This document shows positions 16,052 through 28,822 of a stretch of DNA of 64,000 bases, piece after piece. The first letter of the stretch is position 1. Every line of letters begins with the position of its first letter. Source of the stretch: JBMNGO01 sp050949885 (GTDB taxonomy: Bacteria; Bacillota; Syntrophomonadia; Syntrophomonadales; Syntrophomonadaceae). The translations under genes were made by a program, and so were the position numbers. Location: positions 496,001 through 560,000 of the forward strand of contig JBMNGO010000001.1 of assembly GCA_050949885.1 (NCBI GenBank), given 5' to 3'. The notes under the pieces are model-generated. The model made no database searches. It had not been told where the DNA came from and saw only the letters and a program-made list of their open reading frames with translations.

Positions 16052-19000
16052 TTATGACCGTATATTAGCCTTTAGGGCATTTCCAACCATAGTAACAGCC
16101 TCGGCCCGGGTAGCATTTGCCAAGGGGCGCATAGTCCCGTCAGGATATCCGTTAACAATCCCCTTTTCTGCTGCGGTTGCAACAGCCTCCCTAGCCCAAC
16201 TGGAAATGAGGTGGCTGTCGGTAAAAGGCGGAGCATAGGAAGCGGGGTTTATCTGCAATGCCCTTACTATCATAAGAGCCATCTGTTCCCGGGTAATATA
16301 ATCATCCGGTCCGAAGGTACTTGCACTATAGCCATTGACTATGCCATAGTAGGCGGCTGTAGCAATGCTGTCCTTTGCCCAGTGCCCGGCACTATCTACA
16401 AAAATTGGCCCGCTGCGGGGCTGCAGTTCCAATACCTTCACAACAACAGTAACAAATTCTCCTCGAGTTATATTGTTATCAGGTTTAAAGGTACCGTCAG
16501 GATATCCGCTTACGGCTCCCCTGCCAACTAGTTCCCGGATTTTACTTTCTGCCCAATGGCCACTGATATCAGTTAAGGGGCTTCTCAGCGCCTCAGCCAT
16601 TACTGCAAATTGGCCAGAATGGCGAACCTGAGCCTTGATCGTGTTGCCGGATACCTCCTGCCCAACCTTAATCCACTGTTCCTCCGCCTGATCGTAATAA
16701 TAAATAACTGGAGTCATGTTATGCCCAACTAGTGACGAATCAAACCAAAGGGTTATAGTCACAGGTTTCTTAAAGCTGTAGTTGGTGTTGCTGTCCACAC
16801 TGAACTGGTACACATCTCCTAGAAGCGTCAATCCTGCTGGAACCCCCGGAGGGTCACTGTCCTGTTCTATCCTAACTTTCACCGATTTTATGCCGCTCAT
16901 TGCACCGGCCGGGATCTCAATGGCAGCTTGGTTCCCCAGTTTAACTGTCCCACCTTCACCGGGCTTGATAGTCCCTACTGCAATTGGTTTCTCCTTGGCC
17001 ATCACAGCAAACATAGTAAAATGGTCCACTTGAACAGTAATAGTGTTGTCAGATATTACTCCGCCCAGGTTTACCCATTGTTCCTTAGCCCGGTCAAAAT
17101 AATACACAGCTACTATTTCATCAGGACCAACTTCCTCAGGGTCAAATGTGAATTTAAGAGTTACCGGTTTATTAAAGCTATAACTCGTCTTCCCATCAAC
17201 GCTGAAGTCGAACACACTGCCCAGGAATCGAACCCCCGATGGTATGTCAGGTGGCTCACTGACCCGATCAATTCTTACCTCCACAGGATTACTGCCACTC
17301 AAGGCTCCCGCGGGCAGGTCAATCGTGGCCTCATCCTGGAGGCTTATCTTTCCCCCTTCGTGAGGTGTAATTTTATCAGTGGTGGTAGGTTCAGACTCAA
17401 TCACCTTGTAAACAAACTCAACAACACGGCTGTTGGTTTTGCCAGGCCCGATAGTTATAGCCTTGATAGTTGTATCCTGATTTATAACTATAGGTTGGTT
17501 TATTTCGGCAACAGTCTCGGCGCCCCGTGCTGACCACCAGCGTTTAGCAACCAGGTTATACATCGGACTATTGATGTTGGGAGTAGTGCCATCAGTAGTA
17601 TAGTGGACCTTATCCATATCATCACCTGGACCATGTAATACAACCTTGGTCCCTTTTCTGACTGTTCCGCCGCCCGGCTCTGCCGTTGGTTCATCCCATC
17701 TTTCCGGAGAATCAGTTAGCACTTCAATTCTATTTATGTTTTTTACAAAAAGAGGACCTGTTTGCTCAGTAACCGTACGCTGCCCCAGCATCAAGAGTAA
17801 TGCGTCCTTATCACTCATATAGTCCGGATCACTATCCTCGGCACCAATCAGAGCTAGTATGGTTTCCACTTTTCGGGCCCCTGATGACGAGCCGGGTATA
17901 TGTCCATCAGCGTCATCATTACCATTTTTGAAATTTGGGAAACAATAGCGATTATCTCTTAATAGCTCCTGAACTGTTAGTGTCATATAATAACCATCAT
18001 TGGCGTAAAATCTTATTTGCTGGGCATTTCCCTTTAGCCCCGCTGAATTAAGCAAGTCACTCAGTAGAACACCTCTACCTACATACCACTTTTTGGAAGG
18101 CCAGGTGTTAATAGAACTGTACAATTCCTGGTGCTGGTCCATCAATTCCAACTGTCTTTGAGTATATTCTTTGATTCTCGTTACCCCTTCGCCCTTGATG
18201 GTCAAAACAACAGGCTCTTCTTCCGGCGGTGTTTGCACATCACCTGTAATTACCTGTAAGGCCTGGGCGACAAGATAACCTCTGGCAATCACATCGATTG
18301 TATAATTACCCACACTCTGAAAGACGTCACCATTAATAGTAATTACTCCATCGTCAACACTATATTTCCCTTGGATAGAAGCACTGTTTACTTGTATATC
18401 GGTAATGGCTTCACGCCATGCCTGATCATCAACAAAAGTCAATTCAATGGTCTTGCCTACGGTGTTATCAGTGGTATCAGGAGTCAAAGCCGGAGAAGGG
18501 TTATATACTGTTATCTGATAGTCATGGCTGTCTTCATTGGCCGGATCAGAGCTATCACGGGCAGTTACCGTAAAGGTAAACGTACCGCTCTCAGTCGGTT
18601 TTCCTTTAAGCTCTGCTCCATCAAGCACCATACCTTCTGGCAGTGAACCATCAGTAATATCAAATGTATACGGTTCCTCCCCGGCTACACAGGTAAAGGT
18701 ATACCCAGGGTATTCCTGGTCTTTAATAGCCTCTGGGGGGTCCTCTTTGGATATAGTGAACGAGAGAATCCGGTACTCGAAGGTGGCAATTTCGCTATCA
18801 GCACGGCCAGGTCCGGAAACAATGGCTTTAATAATGGTGTTGTCTCTTATCGTAATGGGTTGGTTGATTTCATCCAGGTCACTAATCCCATCATTATCTT
18901 CATCACTCATCTTCCTGGTATCCCACCACCGGCTGGCAACCCAGTTGTACATGGGACTTTCTATGGTTGGGTCACTGCCATCCAGGGTATAATGAACTTT

Positions 19001-19762
19001 ATCCTCATCATTATTTTCGCTTTCCAGTTTAACCAGGGTACCTGCCAATACCTCACCAGGCTCTACTGATGCAGTAGGAACGTCCCATTGAGGTACGGGG
19101 TCAGTAAGTACTTCAATTTTTCTTACATATTTGGCAAACCTGGAATTAGTCTGCTGGGTTACCGTCCGTTGACCGAATAAAAGAAGATTGGCATCATCAC
19201 GGTTAAAGTACTCTCGTTTGTTTATATCTTCATAATCTTGTAAGGAGAAACTCTGGTGGGCGATAATGGTTGGTACCAATTCCCTTCCTGATGCATCACC
19301 AATGAGATGACCAGGCAGACCCGTGTCCATAAAATTGGGAAACCGATAGCGAGGCTCGTAAAGTAGTTCCTGCAAGGAAAAAGTAGTTCTAAAGTTGTCA
19401 CGGGAAGTGAATCTAACCTGAGTTGCATTTGCATTTAGACCTCCCGCCAAGGCAAACAGATCAGTCAAACTAACGCCTTCACCCCTGTACCACCATTTGG
19501 TTGGCCAGGTGTTGATTGTACTGTAAACTACATCATGCTGTTCTAAACAATAGTCATCCCTTACTGGTTCCAAGCCTCGAAGCTGATCCTGGGTAATAGT
19601 AATGCCTTCTGGATTATTTAATCCCGGTCCCGAAATTGTAATATCATCTCCCACAGCATAAGCATAGGTGGGAAGTATAATAACGACGATGGCAGATAGT
19701 ATCAGAACAGCAAAAAACTTAGGCATGGGCCTAAATGACCATCTTTTTATGACAGCTTGCAC
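16052..19762 (-). CDS. S-layer-anchored protein with two SUOX-like domains
   Basis: The start is GTG at 19762, 10 nt after AAAGGAG, with a signal peptide ending AYA at residue 36. The 1236 residues read: SUOX-like 1 (40-220), chitobiase-like (225-333), putative Ig (335-420), Shr-HID-like (424-505), SUOX-like 2 (519-682), chitobiase-like (685-788), two ZU5-like domains (797-923, 930-1056) and three SLH repeats (1062-1225). Both SUOX-like units have YS-INTWP-K-WY, then a GV-L-DL helix and, near their ends, LL-GQRTVT-QT and a closing IEVL strand. Thr or Ser replaces the catalytic Cys. The SLH repeats fix the protein to the wall polymer, so this is probably the outermost component. It is the first gene behind the riboswitch at 20002-20100. 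Confidence 0.85.
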   Translation of the reverse strand: MQAVIKRWSFRPMPKFFAVLILSAIVVIILPTYAYAVGDDITISGPGLNNPEGITITQDQLRGLEPVRDDYCLEQHDVVYSTINTWPTKWWYRGEGVSLTDLFALAGGLNANATQVRFTSRDNFRTTFSLQELLYEPRYRFPNFMDTGLPGHLIGDASGRELVPTIIAHQSFSLQDYEDINKREYFNRDDANLLLFGQRTVTQQTNSRFAKYVRKIEVLTDPVPQWDVPTASVEPGEVLAGTLVKLESENNDEDKVHYTLDGSDPTIESPMYNWVASRWWDTRKMSDEDNDGISDLDEINQPITIRDNTIIKAIVSGPGRADSEIATFEYRILSFTISKEDPPEAIKDQEYPGYTFTCVAGEEPYTFDITDGSLPEGMVLDGAELKGKPTESGTFTFTVTARDSSDPANEDSHDYQITVYNPSPALTPDTTDNTVGKTIELTFVDDQAWREAITDIQVNSASIQGKYSVDDGVITINGDVFQSVGNYTIDVIARGYLVAQALQVITGDVQTPPEEEPVVLTIKGEGVTRIKEYTQRQLELMDQHQELYSSINTWPSKKWYVGRGVLLSDLLNSAGLKGNAQQIRFYANDGYYMTLTVQELLRDNRYCFPNFKNGNDDADGHIPGSSSGARKVETILALIGAEDSDPDYMSDKDALLLMLGQRTVTEQTGPLFVKNINRIEVLTDSPERWDEPTAEPGGGTVRKGTKVVLHGPGDDMDKVHYTTDGTTPNINSPMYNLVAKRWWSARGAETVAEINQPIVINQDTTIKAITIGPGKTNSRVVEFVYKVIESEPTTTDKITPHEGGKISLQDEATIDLPAGALSGSNPVEVRIDRVSEPPDIPSGVRFLGSVFDFSVDGKTSYSFNKPVTLKFTFDPEEVGPDEIVAVYYFDRAKEQWVNLGGVISDNTITVQVDHFTMFAVMAKEKPIAVGTIKPGEGGTVKLGNQAAIEIPAGAMSGIKSVKVRIEQDSDPPGVPAGLTLLGDVYQFSVDSNTNYSFKKPVTITLWFDSSLVGHNMTPVIYYYDQAEEQWIKVGQEVSGNTIKAQVRHSGQFAVMAEALRSPLTDISGHWAESKIRELVGRGAVSGYPDGTFKPDNNITRGEFVTVVVKVLELQPRSGPIFVDSAGHWAKDSIATAAYYGIVNGYSASTFGPDDYITREQMALMIVRALQINPASYAPPFTDSHLISSWAREAVATAAEKGIVNGYPDGTMRPLANATRAEAVTMVGNALKANIRS

Positions 19763-19911
19763 AATGGGAACACTCCTTTACCTAAGTTGATATTATAGAA
19801 CCACCATTTAACCTTAAATCGATATAATTTTTTCTCGATACTCTTCCGCTGAACGGTGTCCCTTCATTCTGCTCCACACAACAATAGGGAGAGGAGTTTA
19901 AGGGATAATGC

Positions 19912-19946
19912 AGAATAAATAAAAACCTCCTGTATGGACAGGAGGC
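19912..19946 (-). terminator. Terminator of the first riboswitch
   Basis: Minus-strand arms CCTCCTG and CAGGAGG (19945-19939 and 19932-19926) with a 6-nt loop are followed by TTTTTATTTATT. It lies ~60 nt after the aptamer and ~165 nt before the start codon at 19762. The arm CCUCC could also pair with the aptamer's 3' GGAG, which would give an antiterminator; this is inference. Confidence 0.75.
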
Positions 19947-20001
19947 TTTTACACACTCATTAGTTGCAGAATAATCTATTTCTGCTGATAAGACAGTGTC
20001 A

Positions 20002-20100
20002 AAAACTCCTTTCCAAATGGGAGGCAGAACCGTTTCCTGTTCTACCCTATCGGTCTGTCTTCCGTAGACTATGTCTTTAGGAAAACAGACTCGGAGTCTA
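20002..20100 (-). promoter_or_regulatory. Structured leader RNA, probable Moco riboswitch (copy 1)
   Basis: On the minus strand the element begins ACUCCGAGUCUGU and ends UUGGAAAGGAGU, with core CCGAUAGGGUA, loop GGAAAC and GCCUCCCA. Compared with the copy at 11921-12020, the inner stem is UCUGU/ACAGA instead of CCUG/CAGG, and the GGAAAC hairpin stem is AGAAC/GUUCU instead of ACAC/GUGU, so both stems covary. An inner hairpin equivalent to P3 is present in both copies; forms without it have been proposed in the literature to sense the tungsten cofactor. The assignment to MOCO_RNA is from memory of the motif. Confidence 0.7.
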
Positions 20101-20234
20101 AAATATTCAATTGGCTGGCATAATTAATTCAATTACATTCTAACAGATCCACATTTATCCTTCTATATAAATAAAAATTTTTATTAGGGGATAAAATAAT
20201 TTAGAGCTGATAACGTCAATAAAGGAGAATTAGA

Positions 20235-21221
20235 GTGAAGCCAACCGAGAAAAGCGCATATGAGCTAGCTACCTTCGCTGGGGGCTGTTTTTGGTGTATG
20301 GTAAGTCCTTTTAAACAGCTAAAGGGAGTTATCAAGGTTGTCTCCGGCTATACGGGGGGTACAACAGAGAATCCTACCTATGAAGAAGTATGTTCGGGCA
20401 ATACGGGTCATTACGAGGCAGTACAAATTACTTTTGATCCCCAACAAGTAAGTTATAGAGAACTACTTAATATTTTCTGGCAAAATATTGACCCCACCGA
20501 TCCGGGGGGACAGTTTTATGACCGGGGCCCATCATACACTACAGCAATCTTCTACTATAATGAAAGCCAACGCCAGCAAGCTGAAGAATCAAAAAAATCC
20601 CTGGAAGCAAGCCAACGCTTCTCAAAGCCCATTACTACAAAGATATTAAAGGCAACCCCCTTTTACCCGGCAGAAGAATACCACCAGGATTACTATGCCA
20701 AAAACCCGGAGCATTACCGGCGATATCGGGCCGGTTCGGGAAGAGATGCCTTTATAGAAAAACACTGGGGAGAAAAACCGTCCCGGGAATATTTAGAGCA
20801 GCGTCTAACCAAATTGCAGTTTGAGGTTACTCAAAACAATGCCACTGAGCCACCATTTCGCAATGAATATTGGGACAATAAAGAAAAAGGTATATATGTA
20901 GATATTGTTTCGGGTATCCCCCTTTTCAGTTCCCAGGACAAGTATGACTCCGGATCTGGTTGGCCCAGCTTTGTTCGCCCCATTAATCGAGAGGAAATAA
21001 TAGAAAAAAAAGACTACAGCCATGGTATGATTCGCACTGAAGTCCGGAGCCGAAAAGGAGACTCCCACCTGGGTCATGTATTTAATGATGGCCCCTTGCC
21101 CACTGGACAGCGCTATTGCATTAATTCCGCCGCCCTTCGCTTCATCCCCTATGATCGTTTGGAGGAAGAAGGCTACGGCGAGTACAAAAGGCTTTTTAAC
21201 TTATCTGATGAAAGTGATTAA
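20235..21221 (+). CDS. msrAB: Bifunctional peptide methionine sulfoxide reductase MsrA/MsrB
   Basis: The GTG at 20235 lies 7 nt after AAAGGAG. The 328-residue protein repairs methionine oxidised by peroxide. Residues ~10-170 are MsrA with the active-site motif GGCFWC, reducing the S-sulfoxide. Residues ~180-320 are MsrB with SGSGWPSF, SHLGHVFNDG and RYCINSAAL, reducing the R-sulfoxide; the Cys in RYCIN is the expected nucleophile. The usual MsrB zinc Cys pairs are not evident. MsrA-MsrB order in one chain is common in Firmicutes. No signal peptide is seen, so it is cytoplasmic. It is transcribed away from the surface cluster and appears to be a single-gene unit. Confidence 0.93.
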   Translation: MKPTEKSAYELATFAGGCFWCMVSPFKQLKGVIKVVSGYTGGTTENPTYEEVCSGNTGHYEAVQITFDPQQVSYRELLNIFWQNIDPTDPGGQFYDRGPSYTTAIFYYNESQRQQAEESKKSLEASQRFSKPITTKILKATPFYPAEEYHQDYYAKNPEHYRRYRAGSGRDAFIEKHWGEKPSREYLEQRLTKLQFEVTQNNATEPPFRNEYWDNKEKGIYVDIVSGIPLFSSQDKYDSGSGWPSFVRPINREEIIEKKDYSHGMIRTEVRSRKGDSHLGHVFNDGPLPTGQRYCINSAALRFIPYDRLEEEGYGEYKRLFNLSDESD

Positions 21222-21354
21222 TGTTGGTTTATTAACACTACTCAAAATACGATCCTACACGCTACTGTAGATATCCCCATTACCGGGGTTTTTATGCTTT
21301 TTTTCATTTGGCCACCAATGTATTAAAGGAGAAATAATTATTGCCATTCTATTT

Positions 21355-22632
21355 TTGATCTTGCTGATAATTCTAAATGCGTTTTTTGCTGCGTCAGAAA
21401 TTGCTCTGGTTTCTTTGAATGATGCCCGAATAAAAGCCTTGGCTAACCAGGGCCACAAGAAAGCTCAATCAGTTGAAAAATTATTATCTAATCCTAGCCG
21501 TTTCCTGGCAACCATACAAATCGGTATCACTTTAGCCGGTTTTTTAGCCAGTGCTTTTGCCTCGGCAACTTTCGCTGATCAAATTGTCTCTTGGCTAAAC
21601 TTCTTAAAAGTGCCTTTACCCGAAGCATTACTAAAAAGCTTGGCAATGGTGTTAATCACCGTAGTGCTGGCCTACTTCAGCCTGGTATTAGGCGAGCTGG
21701 TGCCCAAGCGTCTGGCCATGAAAAAGCCCGAGCCGGTAGCCTTTTTTTCCGTAAAAGCCTTAACTGCCTTGGCGGATATTACCTCACCTTTTGTCTCCCT
21801 TTTAACTTTATCTACAAACATGGTTGTAAGGCTCTGCGGATTTGACCCCGAGGAAGATAATGATGATGTAACTGAAGAAGAAATTCGCTTAATGGTGGAT
21901 ATTGGTGAAGAAAGGGGGGCTATTGACAGGGCTGAAAAACTAATGATTAATAATATTTTTGAATTCAATAATAAGATTGTAGGCAGTATTATGACCCATC
22001 GGACAGACATTTCCGCACTGCCCATGGAAGCCAGCCTTCCAGAGGTAATCTCCTTAGTCAATGAAGATAAATTCTCTCGCATTCCCGTATACAAAGATAG
22101 CCTGGATAATATTGTAGGGATACTGTACACCAAAGACTTGTTACAGTTTTTATCCGATAAGAGCAATGGAAAAGAATTTTCATTGCCCAGCCTTATCAGA
22201 TCCCCCTATTTCGTTCCCGAATCCAAGAGGACCGATGAACTGTTCCGGGAATTGCAAAAAGCAAAAATCCATATTGCGGTGGTAATTGATGAGCATGGGG
22301 GTACGGCAGGTATCATAACAATAGAAGACCTTCTGGAAGAAATAGTTGGCAACATTTTTGATGAATATGACGAGGAAGAAAAAGAATTCAGCAAATTGGA
22401 TGATAATACCTACCTAATAAAAGGCACGGCTGGTTTAGATAAGGTCCAGGATTATCTAAATGTCAAACTGCCCATTGAAGAATATGAGACCCTAAGCGGC
22501 TTCATTATCGGACAACTGGGAAAGATTCCTGACCAGAAAATTAACCCTATTATCGAATACGAAGACCTAGTTTTCCGAATCGAAGAGGTCCAAGACAAAC
22601 GCATAACGCTTATCAAAGTATGCAAAGCCTGA
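21355..22632 (+). CDS. CNNM/CorC (HlyC)-type membrane protein with CBS pair
   Basis: The product (425 residues from TTG at 21355) has an N-terminal CNNM/DUF21 membrane domain with about four helices (LNAFFAASEIALVSLND near the start, ELVPKRLAM later), a CBS domain pair (~190-310; IMTHR, RIPVYK, HGGTAGIITIEDLLEEIVG) and a C-terminal CorC_HlyC domain. Such proteins act in divalent cation (Mg/Co) efflux or homeostasis; the older name hemolysin is misleading. The start is uncertain: the only good Shine-Dalgarno, AAAGGAG at 21325-21331, is 8 nt from an in-frame ATT at 21340 but 23 nt from the TTG at 21355. An ATT start would add five residues. Confidence 0.88.
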   Translation: MILLIILNAFFAASEIALVSLNDARIKALANQGHKKAQSVEKLLSNPSRFLATIQIGITLAGFLASAFASATFADQIVSWLNFLKVPLPEALLKSLAMVLITVVLAYFSLVLGELVPKRLAMKKPEPVAFFSVKALTALADITSPFVSLLTLSTNMVVRLCGFDPEEDNDDVTEEEIRLMVDIGEERGAIDRAEKLMINNIFEFNNKIVGSIMTHRTDISALPMEASLPEVISLVNEDKFSRIPVYKDSLDNIVGILYTKDLLQFLSDKSNGKEFSLPSLIRSPYFVPESKRTDELFRELQKAKIHIAVVIDEHGGTAGIITIEDLLEEIVGNIFDEYDEEEKEFSKLDDNTYLIKGTAGLDKVQDYLNVKLPIEEYETLSGFIIGQLGKIPDQKINPIIEYEDLVFRIEEVQDKRITLIKVCKA

Positions 22633-22854
22633 CCCCACCCCATTTTAACAAGGGAACCCCCCTCCCTTTGCCAGAAAATACTTATTCCTGGCAACGTCCT
22701 ACTCCGACGCTGACGATGTCTCAGCTAGTGTCGCTGGATCGAAGCACGCAGTGCTGAGCAGCGACCGACGGCGACGATGTCTCGCCTAGTGCCGGTAAAT
22801 AGAAGCCCGATAGGGCTAACTGCCGGCAACATTACTAGCGCGAAACGAAGTGGA
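22633..22854. other. Non-coding spacer with degenerate direct repeats
   Basis: No credible gene is seen. The segment holds a copied fragment of the 5S gene end (22669-22705) and two degenerate direct repeats beginning GACGATGTCTC (about 22711 and 22773), each with a small palindrome. It leads into the 54-bp repeat array. Confidence 0.5.
22669..22705 (-). repeat. Duplicated 3' fragment of the 5S rRNA gene
   Basis: About 37 bp (TGCCAGAAAATACT then TATTCCTGGC, ACGTCCTACTC) match 23066-23102, the 3' end of the 5S gene and its downstream hairpin, with only a few changes. The copies flank the repeat array, suggesting unequal exchange or insertion at the end of the rRNA operon. Confidence 0.7.
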
Positions 22855-23050
22855 GGCGCATAAGTGGTGCCCGCAGGGTGCTTCATTAATTCTAAGCTCC
22901 GCAGGAGCACAAAATAAGTGGTGCCCGCAGGGTGCTTCATTAATTCTAAGCTCCGCAGGAGCACAAAATAAGTGGTGCCCGCAGGGTGCTACCCTAGTGT
23001 TAAGCTCCGCAGGAGCAAAGAATAAGTAGTACCCGGAGGGGGCGCCCATA
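22855..23050. repeat. Tandem array of 54-bp repeats, about 3.5 units
   Basis: Units begin TAAGTGGTGCCCGCAGGG at 22861, 22915, 22969 and (diverged) 23023, an exact 54-bp period. Each unit holds two small palindromes, GTGCCCGCAGGGTGC-like and GCTCCGCAGGAGC. Units 1 and 2 are almost identical. Because 54 is a multiple of three, open frames run through, but nothing suggests translation. The GTGGT-CCCG-AGGGTGC half is shared with the array at 39520-40499. Confidence 0.85.
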
Positions 23051-23081
23051 GCTGTAACATATCGTGTGCCAGAAAATACTA

Positions 23082-23198
23082 ATTCCTGGCGACGTCCTAC
23101 TCTCCCACAGCTAAACTGCAGTACCATCGGCGCTGGAGGGCTTAACTGCCGTGTTCGGTATGGGAACGGGTGTACCCCCTCCGCCATTGTCACCAGGA
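23082..23198 (-). rRNA. rrf: 5S ribosomal RNA
   Basis: Read on the minus strand the sequence starts TCCTGGTGACAATGGCGGAG, contains CACCCGTTCCCATACCGAAC, and closes with GTCGCCAGGAATTA, which pairs with the 5' end. It is the last gene of the rRNA operon, ~100 bp after the 23S gene. Confidence 0.95.
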
Positions 23199-23217
23199 AA
23201 ATTAATTTCATACTATT

Positions 23218-23255
23218 CTTTTGTTTTGAAACAGGAGAACCGTCCCCTTGATTCC
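23218..23255. repeat. REP-like sequence in the 23S-5S spacer
   Basis: On the minus strand the spacer contains GGGGACGGTTCTCCTGTTT. This GGGGAC-GGT-type core resembles short dispersed repeats I remember from clostridial genomes and recalls the GGGGACAGGTACC copies at 62852-62970. The relationship is a guess from short similarity. Confidence 0.3.
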
Positions 23256-23297
23256 CCTTGTTCTCTAAAAACTGCATAGAAGAAGCCCGTCTTTTTA

Positions 23298-26290
<2,993 letters not shown>

Positions 26291-26549
26291 TTAAGACGCT
26301 TTTAAAAACTCTCACTCAGTGTGTTTGTTTTTACCTTGCTTCTTCTTTATGCAGTTTTTAAAGAACACTGTACCTCGAAACGCAGTTTCCAGGTACCTTT
26401 TTAATAAAAACAAACAGCAAGATCGATCGAGTGATCGACCTAGTTTCGAAAGTCGGAGGTCAGATGTCGGAAGTCGGAGTTTTGGTCGAAATCGGTAAAC
26501 CGATTTCTTCTCCTTTTCCTACCTTTTCCCCCTCTTCTCCTACTCCTTA
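26291..26549 (-). other. 16S-23S internal transcribed spacer without tRNA
   Basis: The ~260-bp spacer holds no tRNA gene. It has short repeated motifs (AAGTCGGA twice within 26450-26480) and an inverted repeat AAATCGGTAAACCGATTT at ~26489-26506, likely parts of the processing stems. Confidence 0.7.
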
Positions 26550-28270
<1,721 letters not shown>

Positions 28271-28371
28271 AATTTTATCCTAGCTTTCGCTTGGCTTTTC
28301 TTATCTTCGCACTCGTCGTCTTGCTGTTCTGTTTTATCAAGATCATATAGCGCATGTTGCGCACAATGGTT

Positions 28372-28400
28372 ATAATATCATCGTGTTCGACAAATGTCAA
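28372..28400 (-). promoter_or_regulatory. rRNA operon promoter
   Basis: On the minus strand a consensus -35 TTGACA (28400-28395) and -10 TATTAT (28377-28372) are separated by 17 nt, ~100 nt before the 16S gene. Confidence 0.8.
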
Positions 28401-28505
28401 TAAACAGCATTAATTATTATTTAATTTATTCTTAATATGAACTTAATACAGCAGATTATTACACTTTTTCCATTCCTATTAAAATCTTTTTATCTTAATA
28501 AAGGT

Positions 28506-28535
28506 TTGACTTCTGCTTGTACAAAGTGTTAGAAT
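28506..28535 (+). promoter_or_regulatory. tRNA-fMet promoter
   Basis: TTGACT (28506-28511) and TAGAAT (28530-28535) with an 18-nt spacer, ending 18 nt before the tRNA. It is divergent from the rRNA promoter. Confidence 0.7.
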
Positions 28536-28553
28536 ACAGGTGCTCATTAGCAA

Positions 28554-28629
<76 letters not shown>

Positions 28630-28640
28630 ATAAAAGAAAT

Positions 28641-28661
28641 CCGGCAATTGCCGGTTTTTTT
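28641..28661 (+). terminator. Terminator after tRNA-fMet
   Basis: Perfect palindrome CCGGCAATTGCCGG followed by TTTTTTT. Confidence 0.9.
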
Positions 28662-28713
28662 ATTGCAAATGTATCCTTCTCCTTATCCTTACATATTAAT
28701 AAGAACGACCAGG

Positions 28714-28736
28714 TAGCCGCTTAAGCGGTTTTTATT
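28714..28736 (+). terminator. Second terminator-like palindrome
   Basis: CCGCTTAAGCGG followed by TTTTTATTT, ~55 bp after the tRNA terminator and ~90 bp before typA. It may be a back-up terminator or part of the typA leader. Confidence 0.5.
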
Positions 28737-28822
28737 TGCAATTGTAATTCAATTAACCTCTTTGATATAATTGCAATGTTCCTTTTTAAGTAACAGGTTT
28801 TAGATGAGGTGAAATTAAAATA

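Noticed and set aside
19990..20100. Cobalamin or c-di-GMP riboswitch
   Set aside because: I see no B12 box and no GEMM core; the GCCUCCC/GGAAAC/GGAAAGGA pattern fits the Moco motif better.
26291..26549. tRNA genes in the 16S-23S spacer
   Set aside because: No cloverleaf or anticodon arm was found on the rRNA strand.
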